64,000 bases of DNA from the NCBI GenBank assembly GCA_030490835.1, contig CM059975.1, forward strand, positions 12,715,579-12,779,578. The letters are read 5' to 3'. Source of the stretch: Annona cherimola. Lineage: Eukaryota; Streptophyta; Magnoliopsida; Magnoliales; Annonaceae. Under the pieces are notes generated by a model. It did no database searches. It was not told where the DNA came from and saw only the letters and a program-made list of their open reading frames with translations. Shown piece after piece: positions 10,050-22,551 of the stretch. Within the stretch, counting starts at the first letter, position 1, and every line of letters begins with the position of its first letter. The translations under genes and the position numbers were made by a program.

Positions 10050-12308
10050 ATATATTAATTTTAAAGTTATATTCAAGATTATTTCAAACATTATTTTTAT
10101 GTGGATAAATAATCCTATAATATTATTAAAATCTAAGAATTTTTTATATTTTACACGAGAATAGTTTTTTTTTCTAAAAGCAAATGTAACCCACTTACAT
10201 CTGATTTTTTCTATAATAAACTTAAGGATTTTGAACAATATTGTGAACCATTAGTTGTTTTTTATTCTATTATAAAAATGGGTTCATCCAAGAGATTGTA
10301 ACTCATGTTTTCACCAAATCAAAAGCCTTGATAATTTTTTTTATAGAATCGCATCCTTTAAAATTGAACTTAAATAAAATAAAGATGTTGGGAATAAATA
10401 AAAATTCAAAACAAATTTAATTAATAAATTATAGATTTCAATATAGTTTTAACATCCACAAAGAATAAGATAAAATTTTCAGCACTAGGATGCTGACTTT
10501 TTAGATAAGCGTTCTAATTTAAATGTACGATAGCAACTATTTAAAAGATGTTAATGTCGGTGTTACTGTTAACTTTTGATTTGAAATTTTGTGATATCAT
10601 TAACGTAGGTAAATTTTAATAAAATCTTCAAAAGTTTAGTGTAAAAATAATTTTTTTACGTACAGTAAATGATGCTTAATCGCTATAATGGTGTTTAATG
10701 CAGTTCAAAGAAAGTTCCACATATAACGCCTGTTGAATATAATAAATCTATTTGTACTAGAATTAATTTCTTTTTAATACATTTCAATCTAACTGTCGTA
10801 CTTGTCCCATGTTTGAAATGGGTGCTTAATTGGGTACAAGCCATTACATATGAAAATAATATTCCTTAAATTAAGCATCTTGTCGTTTTGGGTAAAAACT
10901 TGGACACAGCTATGTCTAAGGAACTAATTATGAGATTTATTATTAAAAAGGATTTAATGATGAGATAATATGTAGAACACCTCCCCGTTGACTACAAATA
11001 CGTGGATTATCGATTACTCATAATTTAATCCATAAGAATAGTCATCCAAGGGGGTCAGTGGTCCTCGTTTACTCGTTTACCTCTTCCTGAGTTGTCCTAA
11101 GTCAATTGTTTGGTCATTCATGGGGTGACAGTCGACACCATAAAAAAAGTTAGCATTCATTCCATATCTTAGAACACGTGGGGTTGGTTAGGTTACGTTC
11201 TTAGTTTTCATACTTATACATTGTAGAAGTCCTATACTATCCTAAGATAAGTTATTCTATCCCATCTTATCCATATAAAGATTAAGTCATTTAGTTTCGA
11301 TGTTGGATCAGTTTCTTAATTAAACAACAAGAACTCCCATCATATTAAAATAATGTTAAATAAACATAAAAAACTAAAGGTAAATACGTAAAATCCATAG
11401 TCATTAAAACATGAAAAATGTGTGCAAAGATGAAAATGAAATTAAACAGTCAGATGCAGTTACTGAATCATTAATAATTATCAATGGTTATAAAGAATCT
11501 AAGTGATTAAAATAACAATTTAATTTATTCTTGACAAATTGACAAAAAGGTAACAAGTTAAAAAAAACTTTTCTTCCACTTTATACACAATTTTGTGTAG
11601 CGTGTGATATCTTGTCCATCTAAGTACCTTATATTTTATTATATCTTCACATTTTTCATACAATTATAACTTTATTTTTGTCCTCCAAGTCATTTAACCA
11701 TATCATATCAATTTCGAATACTTGTAATATGAATTTTTTTATTGGTATTTATATATCACGATAATTAATATTACAATCCGACACATTCAAACTCTGAGAT
11801 ATAAAAGGAATTTTTTTGTAAACACCCTACACCATGGAGAATCTATAATATGGAGTTTGATGAATTTTTTTACTTGCTATATCCTATCGTTATTTTTCTA
11901 CCTAAATTAGGTTTTTAAATATTTAAATCAAGTTCATTTGACTTGAATTCATGACTACAGTACCAAAGTTGCATCCTTAAATTGCAAATAGAATAAAATT
12001 TATATGTTATAGTTATATTTTAAACTATTAAAAATTAAATATATATTGATTTATAATTTTAAACAGTTTGCCACGTAATCATTTATGAAATAGGCGCAAC
12101 ATGCTCTGAAACATTTTATTTTAAAAAAATTTTGATTTATACTTATATTTTACTCCAGTGAAGTTTAGCAAATTTTAAAAAAAATTTAGTATTTCAGTTT
12201 GAATTTTAAAATAGATGAAATAAGCACAGATACATGCATCTACTTTATCGATTTTTGAAATTTAAAATAAAATATTAAATTTTATCGAATTTAACAGAAT
12301 GAAGATAC
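10050..12308. other. Intergenic AT-rich DNA
   Basis: No gene supported. A more balanced stretch at ~10980-11290 holds a CACGTGG G-box (around 11176) and a gataagttattctatcccatc segment. This could be old promoter DNA, but no coding region follows it. Confidence 0.5.
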
Positions 12309-12326
12309 AGATAGGGTCCGCATATG

Positions 12327-12679
12327 CCAGTGCACTATTTGCAGCGCTGGTCGGGTGCGATGGCAGTGTGCCCATAGACCTATGTTCGAATCTTGCACCC
12401 TATGTGTAGGTGTTCATATATTACATCGGAGCTTGTTGTCTTCATTAGTGAATAAGTGGGAGCTTATTGTCTTTCCACATAGTAAACAAGTCTTTCCACA
12501 TGGTAAACAAAAAATTATTGTCTTTCTTGGACTTGATTATAATATCTTAAGTGGGAGCTTACTGTCTTTCCACATAGTAAACAAGTCTTTCCACATGGTA
12601 AACAAAAAATTGTTATCTTTCTTGGACTTGATTATAATATCTCAGATAAATTGTTGTAATATATGCACAATTAAAAAAA
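12327..12679 (+). mobile_element. tRNA-derived SINE with an internal 95-bp tandem duplication
   Basis: A Pol III B-box-like motif (tgttcgaatc, near 12381) follows an A-box-like region (ggtcgggtgcgatggc). The element ends in an A-run and is flanked by an 18-bp near-perfect target duplication: agatagggtccgcatatg (12309-12326) and agacagggtccgcatttg (12680-12697). A 95-bp segment starting aagtgggagctta is repeated head to tail (12454-12548, 12549-12643). Confidence 0.8.
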
Positions 12680-12865
12680 AGACAGGGTCCGCATTTGAAT
12701 AAAAAATTTTAAAAAATAAAAAATATTCTACTGTGGGAAGCCACTCGTAAGTGGCGCTCGGTTGTGAATGATCCGACCCCAGGCAAATTTGTTCCACTAT
12801 TAGCACAAGAATTATTTACAATTTTCTTATTTAAGGGGATGAATCTTTTGCGATATTTTAAAACA

Positions 12866-13201
12866 GATGAGTGTACTGTTAAAAAAACTCATTTATAATA
12901 AAAAAATTTCTCCTTCATACACTTATTTATCTAAGTTTATTTAGCATATAAACCAAGTTTTATCATTTTTGGATATGTGCATATAGTTTTTAAAATTTTT
13001 AAACATTTATGTGTATATATGTATTTAAAATATCTCTATATTTAAAAATTTTAAAAAATATATACACATATTTAAATATAGTAAAGCTTAGTTTATATGT
13101 TAAATATATTTAGATAAATAAGTGTATGAGAAAAAAAACAAAAAAATATAAATGATTTTTTTAGATGGGCTAAGCGGGATTTTTGCTTAGCCCAAACTAA
13201 C
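12866..13201. repeat. Fold-back element
   Basis: The left arm (tcatacacttatttatctaa, then tatttagcatataaacc) is the imperfect reverse complement of the right arm (aaatatatttagataaataa gtgtatgaga). The right end gggctaag...cttagcccaaactaac resembles the right ends of the fold-backs at 20520-20993 and 36988-37480, so these form one family. The left end is degenerate. Confidence 0.6.
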
Positions 13202-13709
13202 AACATCAGCCATCGTTAAAATGAGTTATGTGCTAAAAGAAATTTTCAATCTTTCGTTAACATGATCCTTTGGCTGAGAATTACCTTGAATATCAATATT
13301 CGAAATGAATACTTTGGGGCAGAGAATCATATTGATTATCGAATGAATCTTTTAAGGAATTGAATTCTCGAACTGCAGATTTTTAAATTTCCAACCTCCC
13401 ACTCCCAGGCATCAATTTAGTATTAAATGTTTCATAAAAATAAATATACCTTTAAATGTTATATTAGAAACACCCAAGCATCCATTTGACCATTTCCTTG
13501 CCAGATTGTCAACATCTCGACAACTAATCATCTGCGTGTACAACACAATTTAACACAAATTTCCAACATAGTTTGAAAACCTACCTATATAGAGTACTAT
13601 CCTTTAATAATAACTCTCTTTATTCTCTTGTTCTTATCTCTGTTATTAACCATTGAATAATTTATTAATTTTAGCATTATAGTGTCAATACAATATTTTG
13701 CAAATTTTA
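13202..13709. other. Intergenic, nothing recognised
   Basis: AT-rich, no coding region or element ends found. Confidence 0.5.
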
Positions 13710-13922
13710 AAATGTGTTTAAGAAGTGATAAAACTTTTTAATATTTTTAAAATGAGAAAAAATAATATTATACAATATGAGTAATGATAAGAAGTAAAGA
13801 GGTAAGTTAGTTACACAGATAAGCGTATAAAAATAATAAAAAAGTAATATAATTGTATAGAAAAAATAATTAATTAATTAAAAAATAAAATAATAGTAAG
13901 TTACAGGTAAGCAAACATGCCC
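13710..13922. mobile_element. Tourist-like MITE, partly degenerate
   Basis: Left end aaatgtgtttaagaag, right end gcaaacatgccc, flanked by TTA on both sides. Internal order matches the family (aaaaagtaatataattgtat and neighbouring landmarks). Confidence 0.65.
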
Positions 13923-14287
13923 TTAAAGTTGTATCTTTGCCGATCAATACTATTTTTTTGTATATGCAAAATAGGCCAATCTCAAATCATGGGATTCACT
14001 AACGAGCCATTTTAAGATAATGGCCTCAAAAATATACTTGTTGTGCATGTTAGGATTAGCGCATTGAATACCAAAAGTATACAAATCGAAGAAATAGGAC
14101 AATTATGCATTAAAAATTTGCATTTCCAAAGGAAATATTGAACCAGGTACAAGCCAACTTGATTGAAAATTGCCCTAAGTGCATTTAGGTGTGTATTGGA
14201 TTTGGGGTTTCCAAAAGCTGTTCAATTTAAGGATAGAAAGAATGAAATTACTAATATAGATTTCATGATTTAACATCTATGAACTTT

Positions 14288-14543
14288 GCCGCTTCAGTAG
14301 TACCAAGGCCAGTCCCTTATGTAGAGGTCTTGAATTCGAATGTTAGTGCATGCATTTTGTATTAATTAGCTGCTGCATTATGTGGTGACGTTATTTTTCT
14401 CAATTTGCGGAAGCTTCTACCACTGTCTACCATTGAGATCTTTAAGATATTTATAAGATTATTGTTAGTTAAATTTATAAGAACATCTCAAGACTTACTT
14501 GTAATATCAATTAAGATTATTGTAATAGAATACTCATAAAAAA
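14288..14543 (+). mobile_element. SINE with perfect 13-bp target duplication
   Basis: Flanked by atctatgaacttt at 14275-14287 and 14544-14556. The body begins gccgcttcagtagtacc (A-box-like), carries ggtcttgaattcgaatg (B-box-like) and ends in cttgtaatatcaattaagat then an A-run. A truncated relative of the tail lies at 28580-28740. Confidence 0.85.
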
Positions 14544-14556
14544 ATCTATGAACTTT

Positions 14557-16312
14557 TAGGCCACAATACTAATTGAAAAAATACTATATAGTAGAAGTAA
14601 TGATGAAGTGTAAAAAAATATGTATATAAAAAATGCTCAGAAATGAGTGGAAAGTAGAGTATTTATATACAAAAAGATACTTTTATTCAAAATTATTACC
14701 CTATTTTTTAATTTTTATACTCACTTTTCCTACCTTCTCAAATGCACCGATAGATGTGAATAGAGTAGAAGTAACATCCCATCAAAAGATGCAGACAGGG
14801 TTTTTCAAGCAAAACAACGATTTAAACAAGGGTTGAGCCTTGGATTATAAGCATATGTGCTTGAATGTGTAACTAATTAGGTTATATTGGTTACTATTTG
14901 AATGACTAAGTCACTAACATGAGTGTGTAAAATAAAAAAAAATTCCATGATTGGATGAACAGCTTAGAAAGATAATGTTAAAAAAAGGGTTTGCAGAAAT
15001 AACCACCTCATTGATCTCAGCAACTGAACCAAACTCCAAGATTGCCAAAACATGACTTTGACCGGAGATGCCAGATTTTATGCAGGATAACAAGCATGCT
15101 TATTTATAATAAAAAAAAAAAACAAGCATGCTTATTTAATTATAACAAAATAAAGTTCCAAAAAGTAAGTTTTCGAATGATGCAACCATATGATCATATA
15201 ACCTTACAGATTATAAGATTATGTCCATGAAACAGAAACACATGGCCATTCTTGATGCCGACTCAACTATAGCATGTAACATTAGATTGATGCACTTTCG
15301 ACTCTGAGGTGAACAGGGCCATTGTAAAATTGTAATGCTTTTTTAGCCGCGGACAGCTTAAGTAGCCCTTGGGACAATGAAGTCCCAATGCGGTGAAACA
15401 GCACCAAACTAACACGAATCAGGTGGTGCAAGAAAGCAGAGTAATTTGGACAATTTATATGACTGGCTCTATGCAGGGGGCATGCTCCCAAAATTATAAC
15501 GCACCAAATAATGATGGATTTTTCCCTGCTGTAGATTCGCGCCTCGTTGTGTTATGAACAGGGCGTTCGTGGGCAATCTGTTGCATGAGCATGGGCATTC
15601 TGTCGTAACAGATGCTGCAAGTGGCATTCGACTGTGTGGGTAATCCGCTGTAATTGATGGTGAAGAGGCCCAGTAGTATGGCGCCCATTAATCAAAGTAA
15701 ATCCACTAAAACTAACAGTAACTTCGAATTCTTAGTTGGACTTCATGCTAAGCTAGCATGCTTTAATAATTAAATCCATGTTCGATCAAGTTTCTAGGTT
15801 GTTCGACTTTCAAACTAAGATGAAGTTCAACTAAAGCTCAACTTCGTCTTGCTCATTGCAACCCCAAAAATATTTGTTAAGCCCCAACGAACGGTTAATT
15901 AATTTACTGAAAAGCCATTTCATCGATATTTTCTAGGTGAAAAATTCTTTTTCCTCTCGTTTTCTATTAAGGGGAAATTTAGTTTCCCATGATTACTAGA
16001 TAGAAATTAGTGATAACATTACAAATTAACCAAATTATCCTCTAACATAGCAGCAACATAAATAATTAATCGATGACACTTAAATGCACCTTCAAAAATG
16101 AAAAAGTTGGAGAATCATCCAAATCAATTTATTGAAGCATCAGTTAACCTATTAATACTGGTAATAATTTCGGGGAAAAAACAACAAATGTGGTCCTCCA
16201 CTAGCGCGAGTCCATACCCAAAAGGAACACGACTTAAAAGTCAAAAGCGCAAGACAAATAAATATATGGGTGACAACAGATATAATTCGACCTTCGGCAA
16301 ATCAACGTGTAC
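14557..16312. other. Intergenic, with one unidentified conserved-looking block
   Basis: 15240-15690 has a higher GC content than its surroundings and two adjacent minus-strand ORFs (15688-15494 and 15491-15282, 64 and 69 codons) in different frames. Neither peptide is recognised. It could be a decayed gene or an exon. The rest is featureless; the part just left of 16313 is probably the 3' UTR of DUF247 gene 1. Confidence 0.4.
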
Positions 16313-17971
16313 CTAGCCAGAGGACGGTGGCTGGAAATATGCAAACACAGCGAAGAAGGTTTGTATCACTGTAAGGATAAGTAGAATAACGGCAGCTGTG
16401 AGGGAAACGATGCCCCATGGTGTCCTCACGTAGTTGTGCATGAAGTTCGCCCGCCAAGCATTGCGTCGCTTGCTGCAGTATTTATGTATTTTCCCAATTA
16501 CGTCGGCCATATAAACTTCGTTGGGGTAGATAGTGATGTCTCGGCCGAGCTGGCCGAAGAGATCAGCGACCTCCTGATCGCTGCCCAACCAGTTCTCGAT
16601 CACCCCCTTTCTGCACAGGATCGAAACGTCTTCAGCGGTGTTGATGAGACAATGCATGAAGAAAGTGTACGCCGTGACGTGGGGACGGCTGCGAGGATGG
16701 AGCTGCTCGAAAGCCGTGAGATTCAAGAAGAGGGGTTTGGTGTCGTCCTGAACGACGAAGTGTGGGACTTTGACGACCCCATCTTCGAACGTGATGTCCA
16801 ACCGGTCTGTCCTGCTACTCTCGAACTCCACCCCTGCCTCTAGAAGACGCGTCGCGCCAGGGAATGGTTTCAGATTGGTGAAAGAAGGTGTGGCCTTCTG
16901 CCCATCCATGTCGGGGAAGAGATTCGAATGCAGGATGTGCAGCAGATGCTTGGGATTGTCGACGACACGGGAAGCGCCTTTGATTGTGTCCTTGAAGAAG
17001 TCGTGGACGACTTGGAGGAGCGAGTCGTTGATCCCCATCGAGGGCGCGAGCAGGGCAAAGAGGCGCTCGAGGACGAAGAAGGGGATTTGGTTGGGCAGCA
17101 GCATCAGGTCGCGCTTGACCTTGTGAAAGAGCCATCTTTGGTGGAAGATGGGGTCCTCGGAGCTGATAGGCCGACGCTTCGTCTCCTTGAGAAGGATTTG
17201 TAGGATAAAGCAGCCGTCGAGCACCATCATACTAACAAACGCGTTGCTTTCGAGGTTCTCAAAACTTTTAGAATAGCTCTTGCGCGCGCGCTGCTCCAAA
17301 TTTCTGATCTCCTGAAGAAGATTCCCCAATCCATTATCAAAATCGCTGGCGGCGGAGAGCGCCTCTCGTGTGTAACTCCATTTCTGCGCTTCGACGATCT
17401 TGATGGTGACGTAGTGGGGTTGGAGAAGGGGGCCTACTGTGACGACCAGAGGGGCGTAGGCCTCTTCGTCTCCTCGCCGGAGGGTGTGGGGTATTTCGTA
17501 GATGCAGCAAAAGCTGCCGCCGCCTGCGGTTGCTTCATTGCTGTGGAGCTGTCGTTTCATAGAAGCCATCAATTCTGGTTCTGGTTGTGGAACAATAGGA
17601 TGGTCTGAATCACTGGAGTCAGTGGCCTGTGGGGATTCTCTAGGCACAGCACGCATGGCTGATCTAGGTTCTGGCTTAACCTTTCGTTTGCGATGATCCA
17701 CCCATCTTGGCTTTGGATCGCCCTTTCCGCGTCGGGTGGCGGAGGAGGAGGCTCCCGGATTACCAACAACTGCGGAAGAATCATCCATCTGAGGAAGATT
17801 GCCACCAACCGAATTACCTGCAACGGCAGGAACAATAACATCAGAAGCCGCGCCCATCTCGACGACTACCTGTGCATGTGCAGCATCATCCGTCTCCCCG
17901 GTTACTCTCGGATTTGGCAGCCCGCCGCTGCCCATTTCCACGTCGCCTCGTGCAGGAGCACGATCACCCAT
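16313..17971 (-). CDS. DUF247 family protein 1
   Basis: 552-residue intronless gene. The first ~150 residues are low-complexity (Gly/Pro/Ser and charged) and precede the domain start CCIYEIPHTLRRGDEEAY. Typical DUF247 blocks follow: FVSMMVLDGCFILQILLKE, WLFHKVKRDLMLLPNQIPFF, HLLHILHSNLFPD, DITFEDGVVKVPHFVVQDDT, LINTAEDVSILCRKGVIENW. Near the C-terminus (about 521-546) is a single hydrophobic segment (IVSLTAAVILLILTVIQTFFAVFAYF), as usual in this plant-specific family. The molecular function of DUF247 is not established; two grass members sit at the S and Z self-incompatibility loci, but most copies have no known role. The first ATG was chosen because the frame is open from it with good composition. 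Internal Met codons before the domain are possible alternative starts. The segmental duplication begins ~150 bp upstream and does not include this gene. Confidence 0.9.
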   Translation of the reverse strand: MGDRAPARGDVEMGSGGLPNPRVTGETDDAAHAQVVVEMGAASDVIVPAVAGNSVGGNLPQMDDSSAVVGNPGASSSATRRGKGDPKPRWVDHRKRKVKPEPRSAMRAVPRESPQATDSSDSDHPIVPQPEPELMASMKRQLHSNEATAGGGSFCCIYEIPHTLRRGDEEAYAPLVVTVGPLLQPHYVTIKIVEAQKWSYTREALSAASDFDNGLGNLLQEIRNLEQRARKSYSKSFENLESNAFVSMMVLDGCFILQILLKETKRRPISSEDPIFHQRWLFHKVKRDLMLLPNQIPFFVLERLFALLAPSMGINDSLLQVVHDFFKDTIKGASRVVDNPKHLLHILHSNLFPDMDGQKATPSFTNLKPFPGATRLLEAGVEFESSRTDRLDITFEDGVVKVPHFVVQDDTKPLFLNLTAFEQLHPRSRPHVTAYTFFMHCLINTAEDVSILCRKGVIENWLGSDQEVADLFGQLGRDITIYPNEVYMADVIGKIHKYCSKRRNAWRANFMHNYVRTPWGIVSLTAAVILLILTVIQTFFAVFAYFQPPSSG

Positions 17972-19162
17972 GGGGAAGCAGTCGGCACCACTCCTGAAGC
18001 ACTGACTACTACCAGCTAAACTACCCCGTTATTAAAACCGCAGGCGTAGCCAGTATAGGCTGCACTACTGGATGGACGCGGGGGTGTTTAATAGGTTCGG
18101 GCTGACTCGGCCCGGATCCGTTTGTTAATATCTCTATAAAATATTGACCTTAATTCAGACCTGCCTAATGCAAATCATACTCCTATTTTATCCTTGTCCC
18201 ATTCCACCATCCTCAGCAATATTGCAGACAACCTAGAAAGAATGCTCGTATCATTTCTCTATTATTTTTAAGAAAAATTTCTCGCACACCCAAATTAAAG
18301 CATGAAAGAAAGATTGCGCAATGAAGGTTATAGAATAAACATTTCTCGTTGGTAGGCACATCTTATGACTTAAGTGGGAATCCAGCCTCAGAACTTGAGG
18401 AACGTAATTCGTAAATAAGGTTAACGTTACCGTTAAAGCCTGATGGTTCATATTTATATTTAATAAAAATACGTGATATGCATAACATCTAAATAATATT
18501 TTTATATTATATTACATATATTTGTTTAAATACATGTTTGGCATGTTAAGATTATATTTTAGATAAATTTAATCATTTTCATTTTATATTATATTCATAT
18601 TCATATTAATTATTTTTCTTCTTTTATCTTATTTTGAAAGATTAAATTTACTTCTAAAAATATTATACGTTCTTTATACCTTTAGAATTTTGTTAGAATT
18701 TGTATTATTATTTTTGCGTGTATGTTTTGCTATTATTATATATTTACATGAAAACTTGAGCCTATTACTCTTAACTTAAATGAAAACTTGGTATTTTAAA
18801 TTCCAACATAAACCAGATATAAATAAACAGGATTAGGATTTTTAAATTTAATAGGGTTAAAATTTAAGTTTTACAAATACATTAATTAAGATTAAAATTA
18901 AAATTTTTATAAATAAAATTAAAGTTAGGATTGTAAAAAAAAACAACTCGAAGTTGCTTCCTTAAACAGGGGGTAACTTTAACACTATCAGCTTTTCATA
19001 ATTTTACCTATCGACACGTGTGAATAGGATGCTTCTGACGTGGTGTGCAGCAATTGAGAGTATGGTTCCAGTAGTCAAGTTAACAACAGGGATGGCATGT
19101 GTCCGCAGGATATGGGTTCAGTAGTCAGCGGTTTTAATGGCAGGGATGCAATGTCGGTCTAA

Positions 19163-19447
19163 TGCTGGTTATGTTTGGACATGGTTAATACATGTTAAGT
19201 TAAAAAATTTTAATCTAAAATTTTTCACTCTCTATAATTATTATATTTTTTAATTATTTTTTTATATTTATTATACAATTATCCTATTTTTCAATCATTT
19301 GTACATAATTATTCATACAACTAACCTATCTATTTTAACTTTATTATCTTCACTACTCATCATTACTCATATTATATCACATCATTTGACAACTTTTACT
19401 CTTCAAAACTTTTCATCAAAAGTTTTATCCATTCACAAACACACTCA
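19163..19447. mobile_element. Tourist-like MITE present only in copy A
   Basis: Ends tgctggttatgtttgg ... caaacacactca, flanked by TAA (19160-19162 and 19448-19450). Copy B reads gtctaatataaataaaataaa across this point (~36167), an empty site. Confidence 0.75.
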
Positions 19448-19532
19448 TAAATAAAATAAAAATTTTGGATGAGTAATTAAATTGAATGAGTAAGAGTTAT
19501 GAACAATAGGGACTATGTGTGGTATAATTTTA

Positions 19533-19813
19533 GGGTGTGTTTGGGAATGGGTAAAACTTTTGATGAAAAATTTTGAATAGTAAAAGTTGTCAAATGATGT
19601 GATATGATAGAGATAATGACGAATAATAAATATGATAAAGTTAAAATAGAGAGGTTAGTTGTATGGTTAGTTGTGTATAAATAATTGAAAAGTAAGATAA
19701 TTGTATAGGAAAATGTGAAAAAAATAATTAAAAATGTGATAGTTGTGAATAGTGAAAAATTTTAGATTGAAAAATTTTAACTCGATATTTTTTAACTGTT
19801 GCCAAACACACCC
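19533..19813. mobile_element. Tourist-like MITE, intact ends, in copy A
   Basis: GGGTGTGTTTGGGAATGG ... CCAAACACACCC with TTA on both sides (19530-19532, 19814-19816), 281 bp, orientation opposite to the MITE 85 bp to its left. Copy B at ~36250-36275 has only ttaagctgtttgcttgg, which is either an unrelated flank or the remnant of a deleted copy. Confidence 0.8.
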
Positions 19814-20519
19814 TTAGTTTTTTTTTTATTTTTTATTATATGTCATACCATATCCTTGGAATAGAAAATAATATGTCACATGAACAGCTATAATTTTATT
19901 TTCTGCTGACCATTGTAACTATATCAAAGTAATGTAAATTTATTTTAGTGACTGAGATAGTTTTTGCTCATAATATAGGTTCAAGATTATGGCAAAGACT
20001 TTGATTTTGCGGTTGTTACAATTAATAGCAGCTTTTTAATAGTTTTGTGATAATTTAATCTTAAAAGATTGTGTCATTATATGGAATGTGGAACAGTTTT
20101 ATGTTTTAATAAATAAATTTTATTAAAAATTTTATGCTGTTGGCTGAAACGTACGAACAATTCATAAATACATATGTTAATACCTAATTATATTCGTAAA
20201 AATATTTCGAATATGCTAATATATCTTTAAATACTCATATATTAATACCTAATTATATTCATTTATATTTTCCTTAAGGATAAAATATACGAACAATTCA
20301 TAAATACATATATTAATACCTAATTATATTCATAAAAATATTTCAACTATTTTAATATATCCTTAAATACTCGTATAAATATTTAATGTATTTAAACATA
20401 ACAAGATCGCATGCACTTAGCCATTCAAGCTAATAATAACAAACACATTTATAGCGTCCAAGACTTTACCAACTAAGCTGTACATGCGTTCATAAGTATA
20501 TTTAATGATAAATAATCCT

Positions 20520-20993
20520 GTTAGTCTGGACTAAGTAAATGATTTACTTAACAATAAAAGAACTCATTTTTTTTTTGTTTTTTCATATATTTGTTTATCT
20601 AAGTATATTTAATATATAAAATAAGTTCTACTCTTTTTGCATATGTGTATTTTTTTTAGATTTTTAAACATAAGAGTAATCTTATGTTTAAAAATCTCAA
20701 AAAAATATACATATATCAAAAAATAGTAAAATTTGGTTATATATTAAATGTAAAATGATCTTCTTCGACTTGTTTGAAATCCGACTAGTCCAAAAACATA
20801 TTTTTTTGTTTTTTTTGAAATTTTTTTATAAACATGTTAATCTAGTTGTATTCAATCTATTTCAAAACTTGAAAAAATCACTGCTCATATTAAATATATC
20901 TAAGTTAATGAGTTTTTATGAGAAAAAGCAAAAAAATATTTTAAATAATTTTTTTGAAATGAGCTTAGCGAATTATTACTTAGTTTGGACTCA
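20520..20993. repeat. Fold-back element in copy A
   Basis: The left end gttagtctggactaagtaaa and the reverse complement of the right end (gtgagtccaaactaagtaat) are similar, and the interior contains further palindromic arms (catataagtata... and its complement). Its counterpart in copy B is 36988-37480, so it predates the duplication. Fold-back ends of this type fit a Mutator-like MITE, but no target duplication was confirmed. Confidence 0.6.
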
Positions 20994-21581
20994 CATGATC
21001 ATTTCTCATATTTAATTTATTGATAAGTTTTTTCACTTTTGAACATATGTATACATTTTTAAAAGTTTAGATGTGGTTAAAAATGACCAATAATACTTAT
21101 GTGTTTAAATTCAAATATATATATACACATTTCTTTAAAAGGTAAATACTTGGTTTATAAATTAAATATATCTACATTAATAAGTTTATAAAAGATAAAA
21201 ATAAAAAATAAGTTTTGTGGCCGATTGAGAGTGGCCAATCGCATATTATTACTCTTGATTTATAAAAGTTTTTTGAATAGTTTTATGATAATTTTTTGGG
21301 AAGTAACAAAATTTTTAGATAAAAAATTTTTGAATTGATGTAAGAGCCCTAATCAACTTAGGCTAACCCCAAGTTAGGTCTTACTTAGGTTGGCCTAATT
21401 TTTTTTCGGTTTTTTCATGAAGATTTAAAGTTAGAAAAATACGAAAAATGTTACGATGTTTAAAAATAAAAATATTTTAAAATATCGAAAAAAGTAAAAT
21501 TTAGTTTATAAATTAAATAACCTAATTTTATATGATTATAAAAAATAATAAAAAAGTCTCATGGCCAGACACATGGAGCAC

Positions 21582-22551
21582 TAGGGGTGTAACTCGGGCT
21601 CATGAAACTCGGGTTCACCTCAACCCTAACCCTAACCTTATTTGTAAAACTTCAACCCTAACCCTATTTATAAACCTCAACCCTAACCCTATTTTTGAAA
21701 TTCGGGCTCGGGTTGAGTTTCGGGTTAACATCTTCTATTAATATGTCTTTGTTACTCATCTTATATATAATTTTTTATCACAAATCTATTATATAAAAAA
21801 GTTTTAAAAACAATTTATTGTATGAAATTAAGAAAAATTCAAATACCGCTTAAGAGTAGAAAGAAAGAAACTTGTTTTGAGCATTCTCTTTGTATCAAGT
21901 AGAATATGAATTATGTGTAAACGTTGTCAATAAAATTGTATTATTAATCATTAATTGTATTTTTTTACTCCTCTATTGTTTTAAGCTTATTTTACAACTA
22001 TAATTTTAAAGTTCTCATAAATTTTCCTGTTGGAAAAAAAGATCTCAAAAAAATTTAATATTTAGTATCACAGGATTTCGTTGGTCAAAAGGCTTTAGTA
22101 GAAAAGGCGTGAAGAGTAATTTTTAAAAAAAAAACTGTTTGACTTATATCGTAATGTAAATTGGGAATAGGTATTTTGTTGAAATCACTTAAGATGTTAG
22201 ATTGTCTCGGCGATGAGCTGTCCATGCCTGCCATGCCGTACTCCTGTTGTCCATCATCCATCCATGAGTAATATGTTATTATTATAATATATTATTATTA
22301 CAATATATTATTATTACAATATATTATTATTATTATATATTATTATTATTATTATATAAATTATATATTTTATATAAATGCAAATTCGGGTTCGGGCTTG
22401 CCGGAACCCGAAACTGAGCCCTATTTAAATTCGGGTTCGGGTTCGGGCTCAAAAATTGGGTTCGGGTTGAAAAGCTTAGAGTTTCAACACTGCATATTTT
22501 CGGGTTCGGCGGGCCGGGTTCGGGCTGAACCCGGCCCAAGTTGCACCCCTA
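21582..22551. mobile_element. hAT-type element with perfect 8-bp target duplication, copy A only
   Basis: Terminal repeats are TAGGGGTGTAACTCGGG on the left and TAGGGGTGCAACTTGGG (reverse complement) on the right. The target duplication is tggagcac at 21574-21581 and 22552-22559. Copy B has a single tggagcac (~38074-38081). The left subterminal region has repeated caaccctaaccctat units; the right has cgggttcgggct units. These are probable transposase-binding subterminal repeats. The interior includes an (att)n stretch at ~22264-22370. No transposase. Confidence 0.93.

Noticed and set aside
16436..18019. Several plus-strand ORFs over DUF247 gene 1
   Set aside because: They are shadows of the minus-strand coding sequence with no homology of their own. 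The same holds for plus-strand ORFs at 55292-56223 and 62940-63746.
21600..21690. Interstitial telomere repeat
   Set aside because: The CCCTAA motifs are interrupted and lie within the subterminal region of a hAT element with defined ends, so this is not a telomere remnant.
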